Positions 10,860 through 25,626 of a DNA stretch of 64,000 nt are shown here, in pieces (within the stretch, counting starts at the first letter, position 1; the number at the start of each line of letters is the position of its first letter). Origin of the DNA: Pseudorasbora parva. Lineage: Eukaryota; Chordata; Actinopteri; Cypriniformes; Gobionidae. Where the stretch lies: NCBI RefSeq assembly GCF_024679245.1, contig NC_090175.1:48337153-48401152 (forward strand), given 5' to 3'. Position numbers and translations under genes: made by a program. The notes below the pieces were generated by a model, which searched no databases, had not been told where the DNA came from, and saw nothing but the letters and a program-made list of their open reading frames with translations.

Positions 10860-13125
10860 AAAACATTTTTTAAAGTTATTGTTTTTTAAAGAGTCCAACT
10901 AAACCATATGTACATATTTAAAACATTTCTTTTTCTGGAGCAAATGTGATTTGGATGAATAATATCTTTTGATATTGTTCAGAAGGCTCACAATTTAAAT
11001 ATTAAAAAAAAATTTTTTATCTGTAATTGTATTACACTGACCATACAGTAAATATTGACACTTATAATTGCAATGTCAAGACAGAGTCATTATTTATTTT
11101 TATGGTTGGTTCAGTGTAATTACAACCACCAAATCCAAGAATAAGTCAGCTCTAGAGACTGTATTTTATTTGAATTAATTACTTTGAGTTTGCCCCTTGG
11201 CTGATTCATAATGAGTTTTAATATTTAGGCACAAGCGTTCTTTAATTTAGAGAAAGCAACTGCCACTGAGTAAACCAAAGAGTCACAGTAGTTCACCTCC
11301 AAAGGCAGATTCATTAGGCAGACTGCACAATGCATTTTGTTTTACAATTGAATTAAAAGGTGAGAAGGTCACCCAAAAATACACACTGCATAATTTACAT
11401 TTTCATAGCTGGTAGTCCATGCATGTCCATTTGAACTGAGATTGTAGCTAAAATATGAACACTGCACAAGTCACTTTTTTTCTTTACGTATTGTAAAATG
11501 TACCTATATTTCCTTTAAACATCAACAGCAAATATTTCTTTAAATCACACACAATACAACATGCAGTACAATATAAACCATTAAGGCCTTATGAGACATT
11601 AAAAATGTCATTATTTATTGTATTGTGAGCCTTTTTGAGCTCTTATAGTCATGTGTATGCTTTATTCATCTAATTTTAGATTCTATAGTGTATCAAATGA
11701 TCCTGAAGAGGCCTTTTCTTTCCTGCTAATGGTTCTGGTATATTATCAGAGATGCATTTGTCTCAAGACTTCATTTCTTTTTTCATTATGGGGTGAGTAA
11801 ATGAGAGTGAGAGACATTATAGAGAGAAGATGACAATTATAATGACAGCTCTTGAAGAGTCTCTTTGTAGTCTGCCCTAATATATTACAGAACATGAGTA
11901 TTAAGAATGGCTCCAAATATGCCTGCAGCAAAGAAGAGAGACATTTTGAAGAATAAAAGAGCACAAAATATAAGAAATTCCTCAAGCCATAGAGCAACGT
12001 TTACTTTGCTTAGTTTGTTGTAAAACTGTGGTTCTAAAAATGCTTTCAATTGATTTGCTGTCAGCAGAATGACTAATGTTGGTCCCTTAGCTAGGTACAA
12101 AATACCAAAAACATGCAAAACAATACAAAAACTCAACATATCCCCTAGACAAATGTCCAAGTGAGACACATGTTCCTGGAAATACATCCTTGCTACTACT
12201 GGAACAAAATTAACCAAACAGACAAGCAGCCCTTAAACACACCTCCAATGTGACATTACAAACCTACACAAGGGGACAGGGACTTTTACTAAGAGGTGTC
12301 AGATTGCTGCATGTAAAGATTTATTTAATTTAAATTCCATATCTTTGAAAAAATATGAGCCTGAGGCTAAAGTCTTGAAAAGAATATCAGTCAGCGGGAA
12401 CTGTTTAGTTAATATGACAGCATATAAATAATTTGATTTATAATATTTAAAATATAAAGCCCTTGCAAAGAGAATCAAAAAGTTTGAAAATCCCTAGACA
12501 TTTTTCTTGGTACGCATTTACATTGCATAAAAATAGGCTGTTTTGTTTTGATGGTCATTTTCTTTCGTTATCATGAACGAATGCCACTGAGATAAAAGAG
12601 CTTGATGTGCAAGTAGCACTAGTGCCCATTTTCCCTATCAGGGTTAAAGCCAGTACTTTTTCCAGTGTGTCCTACTTTCTGCATCACAGCAGATGAGAAT
12701 TGCGGTTAAGGGAGTTAGGGAGCCATGGCTTTAGTTTTCTGCACACATGTACACTAGGGCACAGTCTGCACACTCCACTGGGACTGGAGACTGGGGTGCA
12801 AATTTAATCAAGCCTCTCGGGATACATCTGGCGAGGTAACCCACTGCCATCACTGCAAATAGAAGAAAATTGCATTTTGGCAAAGACGTTCACATATCTT
12901 GATGGGACAGAATTCAGTAGCTGTAAATCCGATGAGACTACTGAGGGTGGGTTTGGATGTTGTAGGTAAAACTACAATACAAGTTAAAGCTGAGAGAAAT
13001 TGTCAAAATCATTCTAAAGGTTGAGACTGTTGAATACAAGAGCATCTGCTTCACAGCGTGGGATGTCGGCGGTCAGGACAAGATTTGTACAGTTTGTATG
13101 TGTACATATTTATATATACACACTC
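10860..13125. other. Intergenic DNA, nothing recognised
   Basis: Read on both strands. No exon-like coding, RNA gene or paired repeat ends were identified. Confidence 0.5.
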
Positions 13126-13780
13126 ACCAACGGTCCCTTTATTAGGTACACATAAGTGCTGGGTTGAACCTCCTTTCGCCTTGCTGCTTTGATTATTTGT
13201 GGCATAGATTCAGCAAGGTGCTGGAAACATTCTTCAGAGATTTTGATCCATACTGACATGATGGCATCAAGCAGTTAGCTGCACATCAATGATGCAAATC
13301 TCCCATTTCACCACATCCTAAAGGTGGTTTACTGGATTGAGATTTGGTCACTTTGCAGGCCATCTGAGTATTGTGAACTTATTGTCATGTTCAAGAAACC
13401 AGATGAAGATGTTTTGAGCTTTGACATGGCACTGTATCTGGCTGGAAGAACATGGGTACACTGTGATCATAAAGGGATGAGCATATACTCAGGTAGGCTG
13501 TGGTGTTTAAACAATGCTCAGTTGGTACTATGGGGCCTAAAGTTTGCCAAGGAAATATCCCCCACACCATTACACCACCGCCATCACCTGAACCATTGAT
13601 ATAAGACAGAATGGATCCATACTTTCATGTTGTTCATGCCAAATTCTGATCCTACCATCTTATTGTTGTAGCAGAAATCGAGACTCGTAAAACAAGGCAA
13701 CTTTTTTCTAATCTTCTATTGTCCAATTATCATAAGCCCATGCAAATTGTAGCCTCAATTTGTTTTACTTTAGTAGCCTC
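13126..13780 (-). pseudogene. Decayed Tc1/mariner-like transposon, C-terminal transposase region
   Basis: Read on the minus strand it still resembles the transposase segment with the pattern FLEHDNxFTVxQWPxQSPxxNPxxxxW, followed by a region ending in a Met-Pro-x-x-Ile motif near 13190. The start CTTTATTAGGTACAC is a common fish Tc1 terminus. Frameshifts and small deletions are frequent, so the copy is dead. The plus-strand frame at 13324-13599 is its shadow. Confidence 0.65.
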
Positions 13781-16608
13781 AACTGTGCATTTGCTTTTGA
13801 GTTGAAGATACTTCGGCAGGTTGTCTAGTCTTATTAGAGAGCTAATTCAGGCATGGGCACATAACGAAGGGGAAGATGTACCTAGCATCCCGAGCAAAAG
13901 AATATTAGCTGGACCGAAAGGGACAAGCAGTGTTTTATCTTTCATTCCAGCATTATTTATTCAATTTGTCTGACGCCCACATATCTATGAGGAAATGCGA
14001 GAGCACCGATAACCAGAATCACAAAGTCCCAAAGGACTGCGGTTTGCATTAGCAAAACACCAAATCAAAGTATTCACAATTTCCTTTTACTTTTTGCTTT
14101 AAATGCCAACTATTTTGCTATTGTATGACTTTGGTTTGAAGTGCATGTTGACCTCAATTTAAAATCAACAGAATCCATAATGCATTTCTAGGTTTAGTAT
14201 AAATACAAGCTGCAGCTTGTTTCTACACCTGAGATAACCTCAGTAAAACACTGCCTTTGGAGATACATCTCCTTTGGCTTATGTTATGAATATTAATGAC
14301 ATGTAATTATAAAACCATCCCAGTGGGTGGATATAGGATGCCTTATAGATTAGCAGTCCATTGGCCTGTATGAATACTAATGGTGCATAGTGCACGTCCA
14401 TTGAGAGTCTGCTGATTGACCCGAGCTTTAGTTGCTGAGCATCGCAGTCAAACAATCAATAGCAGTGGAGAATCTTTTAAACTAAAGACAAATATCTATT
14501 TCCCTGTGGATGCCAAACTGTTCTGCGTCTGCCTGTGTCTGGTCTTCACAATGCAACAAACTTTCCATTATTACAACAGTGCCAGTATTCCCAACACTTG
14601 ACAAACTTATTGTAATTTAAAGTATTCAAAAGAATCGTGCACCCAAAGGCATTTCAATGCTGAAACTTTTAGAATTGATGCTGATTATAAATACAGATGC
14701 AGCATTGCCTCCTTCTTCGCATGTTTTCGAAGCTTTGATTATGTTTACAGTGTGCAATATAACATTAGTTCATGTTTCGCGTGTAAAAAAACTCAGTATT
14801 TTTCACACAATTTACTTATCTGAACAGCGCTGTTTTTTTTCCTAAAAACGGCCTGATGATTTCCTTGTTCTATGAAGTCCCTCCTTCAGAAATACCTAAC
14901 GAGTTCTTATTGGGACAGCAGCTTAGCGAGAGCAATAAGACCACGCCCCCTTTTTGCGTGTTCTTGTGGGCGGAGGGTTAGTCAACAAACGGTTCTAGTG
15001 ACGTGATTACATCCCTGCACTTCCTGCTGTAGTCCAAACCGGCCGTTCGCTGTAGGCTTTGAAAGGGAACTTCTGTTAAATAAAATATCTCGCTTTGAAA
15101 GATGGAATCGCGAAGAACGGGACCTTTAAACTTCCTTAGTATTCATTGATTATCATCAGTGTTTGTAGTCTGGAACAGCGCTCAAAACCTTTCATTGTGG
15201 ATAACCAGTTTCACCTTTTAGGCTAAACTATTGAATTTATAAGACGTGCTTTTATATTTTTAATGACAAACTAGAACAAATCCATGTTTCTGTGTATATC
15301 ATGTGCAAATCTTTAATGCAGCAAACATCATCATCAGCACACTACATTCACACAGCTCACCAGTTATTGTCTGGCCTTGTACCAGGAAAGACTCACTTAC
15401 CTGATTTCCTGTTTTGTTTTTCCAGAGTGTGTTCCTGTCTCCTTGCGACTTCATCACAGATTTTTGGCTTTTATTCTTTACCATTCAGCCCGGCTGCTGA
15501 GGTGTCCACTTCTCCTTCTCCATAATTCATCTGTATGACAACTATAAAGACTGTTTGTAGGAGCCACTAGTGTGTAATTGTACATTTGCCCATTGAGTGG
15601 CGCTCTGGTATGGAATATTAGGGGCAACAGAGTAATGAGACACAGGTGTGTGTTGGTAGTGGGGAAGCACAGTTTTTGACTGCACTGCAGAGTAGCGTGC
15701 AAGGTGGAAAATGATTGTATTCAGTTTCTACAAGGTATGGACTTGAGATTTGTGGACATGAAAGAATGACACCACAAGAAGTTTATTGGAAGCAATTGTT
15801 TATTTGATGGAGCACAATAAACAAAGACATTTGACCTCCATCTGCATGTACTCTGTTTGAATTCGTTCTAAACTTGCTCATTCCTATTACCAATGACAAC
15901 GACTTAATGAAAAACCAGCACAAATTAAAAAACTATGCTTCAGTAAGTAATAAGCATAGTAAACTTGCTTCCAATTGCCTGTGAGTGTAAGCTGAACGTG
16001 AACGGCACTTTGGAGGCTTCATTGAACGCAAATTCTTCAACCTAGTACAGATTTACTACATAAACACTGGATTTTGCTGTGGAAATGTGACTGTAACTAC
16101 AATTCCTATTGGATTCGCGTGGGAATGTTTTCTGCTGGACATCGCTGATCCAACACTAGAGTAAAAGTCATTGCAGTTGTTCCGACAGACAAAAGGACAG
16201 CATTCGTTCGGATAAAGAGACTTGTGTTCTTTCAGACTCATGTTCATGAAGTTCAAGTTTAAAATCAAAGCAGAGTAATCAAAGGGGGATTAATGCAACT
16301 GATAACCTACATTTTTATTCTCCTCATTTAAAATGTTTGAATCCCAATGTAAATTCAGTAAACAGTCAGTGTCTCTGCTTCACAAGCTGTAATAGAGAAT
16401 CAGAGGACAGGATGGAGAAGTCAAATATTCCACACATCTGAAAGATCTGATTTGCATTATTCTGTTCTAGTGCAACAAGACAATATGTGAGTCCACATGT
16501 TCTTCCTCCTCATGGTGATCCCTGCTTCAAGTCTTGAAAAAGAAAAGGGAATTAAAAACGTATCTTATTCAATAGCAAGCAAATCCTCGTATCTTACCAA
16601 AAAGGGAG
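13781..16608. other. Intergenic DNA with one probable interspersed repeat
   Basis: The stretch at about 14635-15130 has a higher GC section (14870-15060, with ACCACGCCCCC and GTGGGCGGAGGG) and ends GGGACCTTTAAA, which looks like a cyprinid interspersed repeat, but matching ends were not proven. The rest shows no gene. Confidence 0.4.
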
Positions 16609-16612
16609 ATCC

Positions 16613-18155
16613 CAGTCTTTGATTTTTGACCCACTGCTGTACATTTCATTTATCGGAGCATTCAACGGCATTGAGGACAAAACTACCAATGAAAAGGATT
16701 GTTTGTATTTCCTCCAGCAATTTACTAAGGGGCAACCTAAAGGCCTGGTCCGCAGTTGCCAACATACGTCCCCAGACAGAGGCTATACACTGGGCAAAGG
16801 GTTACTAAAGGAACATTTTGGTAATGAATTAAAGGTATTTGGAAAAAGCTTTGGGCTGCCCTGTTTTAAGGGCTGAGGGTGTGCTGGGTTTACAAGCTTT
16901 TGGATTGTTTCTGCGTACATGTTGCAATATTACGGATGAATTTCATATATGTAAGAACTTAAGAAAAACTTGTAGAAAAACAAGTCAAGATGGCGTCTGA
17001 TCCTTTGTTTGGAGAGATCCTGGACAACCATGGCACGGGTAAATCCAAAAGTCAAGCATGCAAAACATTTCCAAGGAATAGTTTTGTCACTGATATTACT
17101 GTTTCAGTTCCAGCCAAGACTAGCAATGTGTCACCACAGCAAGGTTTTTCATCTCAGCCTAATGGAAATGTCTTGTTCTCTGCAAATCAACATCCACTGG
17201 AAAGACGTTTTGCTTTGAAGAGGAACGGTCAACGAAACAAAATTGATTTATTGAAAGCCAAGGAATTTTTCTTAGCTGTCTAAAAATCAGACATTTGAGC
17301 AAGGAATGTGACAATAATTTGATTTGTGATGTTTGTGGAGAAACCCATCCAACTACCCTGCACAAATATTGCAAGGAAGAGTCAAAAGTGTCTGCTCAAA
17401 CTTGTGGTCATACAGGGGTCGGTAATGAGAGAAGTTGAATGCCAATTATACCGGTTCAAGTGAAAGCTATTAAAGGTAACAAGGTGATGCAGACATGTGC
17501 TTTTCTGGACTCGGGAACTGGGAAGCTCAGCTACATTTTGTTCAGAGCATCTAATGAAAGAGATGAATATGAATGGAAAGGCGATACATATTCTTCTTCG
17601 TACCATGGGTCAGGAAAGGTCTGTGTGCTGCAATGTTATTGATGGACTTGAAATCTGTGGTATTAATGCCAACCATTTCTTCCTCACTGTATACATGCAG
17701 CGAAGATGCCTGTTAATTCTGAGAACATCATTACTCAAGAAGAAAAATCCCAATGACCATACCTTGACAGAGTGAAAATTCCACACATTAAGGCTAATGT
17801 TGATTTACTGATTGGAGCCAGTGCATCCAAGGTAATGGATCCTTGGGAGGTCATCAATAGCTATGGTAATGGACCATATGCTATTAGAACCCTATTGAGG
17901 TGGGTTGTCAGGGGAGGACATTTAGAAAGGAGCAGTGATGGCAGGAATGAGTCTGGTACATCCTCTGTTACTGTCAGCAGGATCTCTGTTGGAAGGCTGA
18001 TCCTAAATCAGTAAAGACAGGACTTCAGTGAAACCACTGTGGAAAAAATGTAGTTGTCCAGAGAGGATGTGGACTTTTATCGGTTACCATGTTATGATGG
18101 AAATTTGAACCAGAAAGCTGTGCCTTTGAGTTTCACTTGTTATGCATAAATGCAG
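16613..18155 (+). pseudogene. BEL/Pao retrotransposon fossil (gag and protease part)
   Basis: The first frame (16619-16876) contains FDPLLYISFIGAFNGIEDKT and LYFLQQFTKGQPKGLVRSCQ, the pattern of the BEL/Pao gag domain often labelled DUF1759. Around 17190-17400 come a decayed Cys-rich knuckle region (HLSKECDNNLICDVCGETHP) and then the aspartic-protease region (CAFLDSGTG at about 17500, where an Asp-Ser-Gly survives). At 17795-17930 is NVDLLIGASASKVMDPWEVI with YAIRTLLRWVV, typical of the DUF1758/reverse-transcriptase junction. At least four frameshifts or stops separate the pieces. No LTRs were found. Confidence 0.7.
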
Positions 18156-19317
18156 ACTGTGGAAGTTATTAGTTCTGTCCCAAGTGGCACTGGTCTTCCT
18201 CTGAGTCACAACATAATGCCGCTTTGACTGCCGGGTATAAGTACTCTGCGTAGCTCGCAAACTTGCGACTCAGCTGCAGTGTGCATCGAGGGCGCATAAC
18301 AGCCGCAAAGGGGGAGCTCGCGAGCACCCTTCTTTCAGCTTAAATGACGAATGGGACACCCTACGGTCTTGAGGACTTAAGGGACATTCAGCAGCCATTT
18401 TAAGTCCACAAGACCGAAAGCGCACATGAAATGTGCCATTTGAGGCAATGCCGTTCAGTCACTTTTTCCAATAGAAAGTTTATTTCGAGACCGTATTGAA
18501 GTAAAAGTGGATCTGGAAGAGGTTGAAACACAAAGGAAATTGGAGGAAGATCATTTTAATGTGCTTAATGAAAGGATGTTTGATGGATGCAATGTTGAGA
18601 AGTCTCTTTTAATTGAAACCCAGATTCAAGGTAGTCAGGAAGACCACCTGTATACCAATGAAACACTTCAAGAAGTAGAAGTAGAATCATAATTGTCTGA
18701 CCAATAACCCAAGGTAAAAGAGACAAGAAAAGCTCTTAAAGCAAATGCTATTGTCCTCCAAGGTATACCAAATCTCACCAATTTCCCAAAGTGTAAAAGA
18801 CTGGAAGTAGCATTTGTTTGGATTCATAAGATGCAGAGTCTACTGAAAAATCTACCTCTCAAAGAGAAGGAATTATAAAGCTGCTACATTCGCCATAGAC
18901 ACACAAATTAAGCATTTTTAAATAATTTAGGTTTGTCACAGAAAAATCTCTTTGGGAAATGGACATTTTTACAGATAATTTAACAACAGTTGTATTTTGG
19001 AACAACCTGTAAGAAAGCTTTGTGTTTTTAGAGGTATATGAATATGTAGTTTACTGCCATTTCTCCCCATGATACAAGTGCATTTTCTACTCCACATTCT
19101 CTGCTCCATGTTCCCAAATAAAGTATGTTGATCTTCACTAACCTTGTCCAGTGTTTATATCCTGACACATACAAGATCACAGAGTGAAAGAAACCTCATT
19201 AACTTAAGTGGATGAAAGGTATTATCTATTTGCACATATGGCTTTATTTCAATGTTTCAACGTGACATACTATGACAAAATTCATGAATAAAATGGTGAC
19301 AACAAATCTACTTAACT
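18156..19317 (+). other. Downstream continuation of the fossil or unclassified repeat
   Basis: A GC-rich block at 18200-18430 (GCTCGCAAACTTGCGACTC, GGGAGCTCGCGAGCACC) looks like a different insertion. 18480-18890 may hold scrambled BEL/Pao sequence: short frames rich in Lys/Glu but no motif. I cannot assign it firmly. Confidence 0.3.
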
Positions 19318-19655
19318 TAAAGGAATAGTTCACCCATTTACTAACTTTTAAGGCTTGGATGCAGCTGCTCAGCCACTGAAGCTTTAAAAATATGAATCTT
19401 TTTACACACTGTCCTTGAGCTGATCTGAAGACCACACAAAGTTTGGACGTCTGTAGCTATTGACTTGGCAACTTCTGTGCACTGTGCGCCTCAGCATGCG
19501 CTGACCCCACTCAGTGATTTTACTTGGCCTACTACTTCATTGCTGAGTTGACGTTGTTGTAATAGCTCACTGTAAAATATCTGATAGTGAGGAAATCTCC
19601 CGAATGGACTTTTGGAGGGCTGTCCCAATACTTTTGGCAATACAGTGTGTGGAAA
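19318..19655 (-). pseudogene. 5' fragment of a Tc1-like transposon
   Basis: 19352-19655 is closely similar to the 5' part of the Tc1 copy at 28322-29363 (shared GGCTTGGATGCAGCTGCTC-type and CACACAAAGTTTGGACGTCTG sequence) and ends near ATACTTTTGGCAATACAGTG, a Tc1 terminus. It sits just after TTAAAGGAATAGTTCACCC (19318), the end of a cyprinid repeat. The transposase frame is broken. Confidence 0.6.
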
Positions 19656-20683
19656 ATGTGTCAGTGTTTTTGTCCATAATGGCAGTCAGTGGGGTCCAAT
19701 GCTGTTTCCAAAGCTTCATTAACCTGAGAAGTAACTGGTTCAGTATCTAGTTCCTAAAAAAAAAAACATCATGTTTTACCCAAATACATATTGAAATACT
19801 AAAATTCAGGTCCACATCAATCTTTATCATGAATAAAGAGTCAAAGTTCTGAATCACTGTTAATAAGATTTCTTTAAAAGTTTACAAAGAACCAATTGCA
19901 AAATCAAAATCTAGACAAATACCAATCCAGACAGGGTCAGAGTATTTTGGTGCGGTGTTAATTGGCCTTTATTCATTCTTTCAACCACTGTATGGGCACA
20001 ATTTACATTACATTAAAAAAAGGTTTGAGTAATGAAGCCTTTCAAGATACAGTCGAGAGAAAAGCTTCAGTGCTTTGTGAAGCTTTGCTTCACTCTCAGT
20101 AGACTACCTTAATGTTAGCTCAAAAGCGTATGTCTCTTGCACTTTTATTGTAAAGAGCAACAACATAATGATCAGCAAACAATCTTTCATTTTTTGGTGA
20201 AGAAACACTTGAATCATTATTTATTGTAATGGTTGTTTCAATTTAGTTTTGCATGAATTACACAATTAATCACAGACTAACATATTGCAGTCAGAGTGAA
20301 AAACATTATTAGAGTGCATTATTAGAAATACATTACTCCTGGTTAAGAATTACCATCACACGCTATTGATTTATTGGTGTAAATGATTACAAGTGTAAAT
20401 TATTAACTATAATGAATATCACCAACACTATCAGACAACTCATCAGCTAGAATTAACAGAACAGACCACTTAAATGTGCAAGTTTCCCAAGTATAAGTTC
20501 ATGCACCGACAGACACAACGTACCAAGAATACAAAAAGCAATTGGGCAAGGAACCCTACTGCCCCAGTGCAGCAATGCAGATCATGTGCTTCAGTAGACA
20601 CAACACAAACAGAACTCAGTGGACAGGGGTCGTTTTAGGACATTTAGATTCCACATTTATATATGATGATCTAGAAAGATCTT
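19656..20683. other. Intergenic DNA, nothing recognised
   Basis: No exon pattern, RNA gene or repeat boundary could be supported. Confidence 0.5.
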
Positions 20684-21150
20684 AAAGGGTTAGTTCCTCC
20701 AAAAATGAAATTGATGTCATTAATGACTCACCTTAATGTCGTTCCACACCCGTAAGACCTCCGTTCATCTTCAGAACACAGTTTAAGATATTTTATATTT
20801 AGTCCGAGAGCGTATCTAAGTGTATGCACACTATACTGTCCATGTCCAGAAAGGGAATAAAAACATCATCAGAGTAGTCCATATGAGACATCAGTTGGTT
20901 AATTAGAATCTCTTGAAGCATCAAAAGTACATTTTCGTCCAAAAATAACAAAAACTACGACTTTATTCAGCATTGTCTTCTCTTCCGTGTATGTTTTCAA
21001 ACCTCAAATAAAGATTAAACGGTCATGAATCAGCTTATTGATTCATGATTCGGATCGCGTGTCAAACTGCCAAACTGCTGAAATCACGTGACACTAGCGA
21101 TCTGAATCATGAATCAATACGCTGATTCATGACCGTTTGAATCTTATTGG
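20684..21150. mobile_element. Foldback repeat of the GGGATAGTTCACCC family, right side eroded
   Basis: Begins AAAGGGTTAGTTCCTCC and shares the long unit with GTCGTTCCACACCCGTAAG and TTTAAGATATTTTATATTTA with the better preserved copy at 53022-53656. It contains an internal palindrome around GATTCATGATTCGGATCGC and GCGATCTGAATCATGAATC (21040-21120). Non-coding. Confidence 0.65.
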
Positions 21151-21290
21151 TTTTTTTTATTGGGTTATCTTGTTGTGTTTTGCGCAGTATGTGGAAGAAG
21201 CGAGATGATTTAATAACTATAACGTGTAGTGAACCTATGATAACTCATAACCAATTATCAAAGAACATTTTTCAGTGCACCAAAATGCCG

Positions 21291-21605
21291 CAACCCGATC
21301 ACACATAAATGCGTATAAATAGTACGAGTGTGCAATGTCGTGGAATGTATACGCCAAAACTCATTTTGGCGTGCATATGATACGCTGTTTTTGGCGTGCA
21401 TATGATACGCACTTTATGACGTGTATATGACACGCTCTTGGGTAGGTTTAGGGTGGTGGGGTGGGGGGTTCGTATGTATAATACGCCATAAAGTGCGTAT
21501 CATATGCACGAGAAAAACAGCGTGGCATAGACACGCAAAAATGAGTTTTGCCGTATATATTCCACGACATTGCACACTCGTACTATTTATACGCATTTTC
21601 GTGAG
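21291..21605. mobile_element. Palindromic MITE, copy B (complete)
   Basis: Two inverted arms of about 140 bases (left from 21291, right to 21605), each containing GTACGAGTGTGCAATGTCG and its complement, surround a G-rich centre at 21440-21468 (GGGTAGGTTTAGGGTGGTGG and more G runs). Non-coding. The apparent 69- and 86-residue frames are shadows of the arms. Confidence 0.85.
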
Positions 21606-23319
<1,714 letters not shown>

Positions 23320-23352
23320 AAACAAAAATCATGTTATGTTATAGGCACTTAA

Positions 23353-23779
23353 AGCTACACTGTGTGATATTTTCCCCCATCTAGCGGTGTAAAGGTATAT
23401 GACCATCCAGTGAATAACAGTTTCTGTTCGTCTCAATACCGATTTCATTTTAACTCCTACGGTGGCCGATTTATTTCAAGTTTAACATGGCAATCCCCCT
23501 CTTCACATTCGACACGGTGCCACTGAGTTTTAAAACGTGAAAGGCGAAGCTTGAATTTACGGGTATGTCCCTCTTTGGCTAATGTACTTTCAAGATGGAG
23601 GGGCAACATGGCGACTGGCATTCAAACCCCTCACCCGTATGTATTTTCAATGGCATATTGTAAACTTACAAGAATACTTTATTACTTGAAAGAAGTAAAT
23701 ATACATTAATGAGCACATATATTTTTGAAAGAACAGTGTTTTAGCTAAGAATAAACTAAAAAAGTTACACAGTGTAGCT
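23353..23779. mobile_element. TTAA-type MITE (427 bases) with demonstrable target duplication
   Basis: The ends AGCTACACTGTGTGATATTTT and AAAGTTACACAGTGTAGCT are inverted repeats, flanked by TTAA at 23349-23352 and 23780-23783. A paralogous site at 27776-27910 has the same outer sequence (CATGTTATGTTATAGGC on one side; AAGTGCC then TAATAAAAACTAAAAATA on the other) with a single TTAA at 27861-27864 and no insert. TTAA duplication is the mark of piggyBac-type elements. Confidence 0.85.
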
Positions 23780-23826
23780 TTAAGTGCCTTAATAAAAACT
23801 AAAAATAAGGTTTCAAACACAACACA

Positions 23827-23829
<3 letters not shown>

Positions 23830-23920
<91 letters not shown>
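23830..23920. repeat. (CA)n microsatellite
   Basis: About 91 bases of CA repeat. It belongs to the same repeat unit as the CA tract at 27911-28069. Confidence 0.97.
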
Positions 23921-23921
<1 letters not shown>

Positions 23922-24006
23922 GCAAATAAATACCTTAAAGTTTGTTAAACTTCAAACTGTTTACCCTCAAAAGTCAAAATAACAATTTTTCATTAAATCG
24001 CTTTAA

Positions 24007-24645
24007 AGGGATCCCCTGGTGTTGAGACTTGTATGGCTTAATATAACATAAATGATGTCTCTTACTGAATTATGTAGTAGAAAACCCATGAAAGATCTAC
24101 GTTATTTAAAAAATCGATTTTATATTTGGACCATGGGCGGCGCCATTTTGTTTGTGTTCTAGGTTGATGACGTAGAGTGGTTGAACTCCTCAATCAGCTG
24201 GCGTTACCCGTAGCTATTTTTACCACAACGCAACTCGAAAATTGTTTCAGAGTTAAACAAAACCAATGAATTGCTTTGTAATTGTACTTAAAACACACTC
24301 AAACATACATGTGCAAACAAACTCACCTACACAAACAGATCGGCGGCCGGGAAAACACACTGACAGACTGCGTTGTCTCAATCGAGATGTTGGGCTGCTC
24401 AGTCTCCATGACAGGGGCTGAATCCGAAATCGACCCCCTATACCCTGAAATAGGGCATTATTTGAAGGGACGGCCATTTGTAGTGTTGTCCGACATCATA
24501 GTGGACATGTTCAAGTGCAGTCATTCAGTCTCACACCGCAGTGTACAGCCGATTTAAAACAGCTGTCCGACTTCACGCACCCAAACATGTGGACACAAAC
24601 TCTCTCGCTCACACAGACTCACACACACCCCAACAGATCGGCGCG

Positions 24646-24700
<55 letters not shown>

Positions 24701-25626
24701 GAGGCGCGAACAGATCGGCGCGAACACACACGCACTGCGTGCGCACATCACTATTCCCTGTGTTGATATCCTAGATAGACTGTTGATATGCAGTAGATTA
24801 ACTGTAATGCCTATGTTTCCAGCAGAGGGAAATATCTAGGTAGGATGATGGGATAAAGTTAACGTGAGGAAGAGAGGCAGGATGTTTTGGTGATGATGCA
24901 TGGGATTGGTTTGTGCATTAAAGTTTGAGCACGCTCAGTGAAACCTCAATCTTTAAACTTTCACTTTTAAGACACAAATTACTTTCGCTACTTTTGTTCA
25001 CTAATACAACTTGAAGGAGTGAATGAAGACGAGTGCGTGAAGTCGGAGCTGTTGTGTGTAAATCGGCTGTACACTCGTTATTGCGGAGAACGTGAGACTG
25101 AATGACTGCACTTGAACATGTCCCTATGGTGTCGGACAACACTACAAATGGCCGTCCCTTCAAATAATGCCCTATTTCAAGGTATAGGGGGTCGATTTCG
25201 GATTCAGCCCCTGTCGTGGAGACTGAGCAGCCCAACATCTCGAATGAGACAGCGCAGTCTGTCAGCTGTGTGTGCCCGGCCGCCGATCTGTTTGTGACTT
25301 GTGTAGGTGAGTTTGTGTGCACATGTATGTTTGAGTGTGTTTTAAGTACAATTACAAAGCAATTCATTGGTTTTGTTTAACTCTGAAACAATTTTCGAGT
25401 TGCGTTGTGGTAAAAATAGCTACGGGTAACGCCAGCTGATTGAGGAGTTCAACCACTCTACGTCATCAACCTAGAACGCAAACAAAATGGCGCCGCCCAT
25501 GGTCCAAATATAAAATCGATTTTTTAAATAACGTAGATCTTTCATGGGTTTTCTACTACATAATTCAGTAAGAGACATCATTTATGTCATATTAAGCCAT
25601 ACAAGTCTCAACACCAGGGGATCCCT
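24007..25626. mobile_element. 1.6-kb foldback element with about 590-base inverted arms
   Basis: The left arm (24007 to about 24590) and right arm (about 25030-25626) are near-identical inverted copies starting AGGGATCCCCTGGTGTTGAG, each flanked outside by TTAA. The centre carries a (CA)n tract (24647-24697) and unique DNA. Similar frames occur in both arms (for example TGAESEIDPLY), simply because the arms are copies. No transposase is recognised. Confidence 0.85.
24647..24697. repeat. (CA)n microsatellite in the foldback centre
   Basis: About 50 bases of CA repeat, bounded by two copies of ACAGATCGGCGCGAACACAC. Confidence 0.95.

Noticed and set aside
24253..25367. Frames of 74-149 residues in the foldback arms with a shared TGAESEIDPLYxEIGHYLKG stretch
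   Set aside because: The similarity follows from the arms being inverted copies. There is no recognised domain, and the reading passes into repeat sequence.
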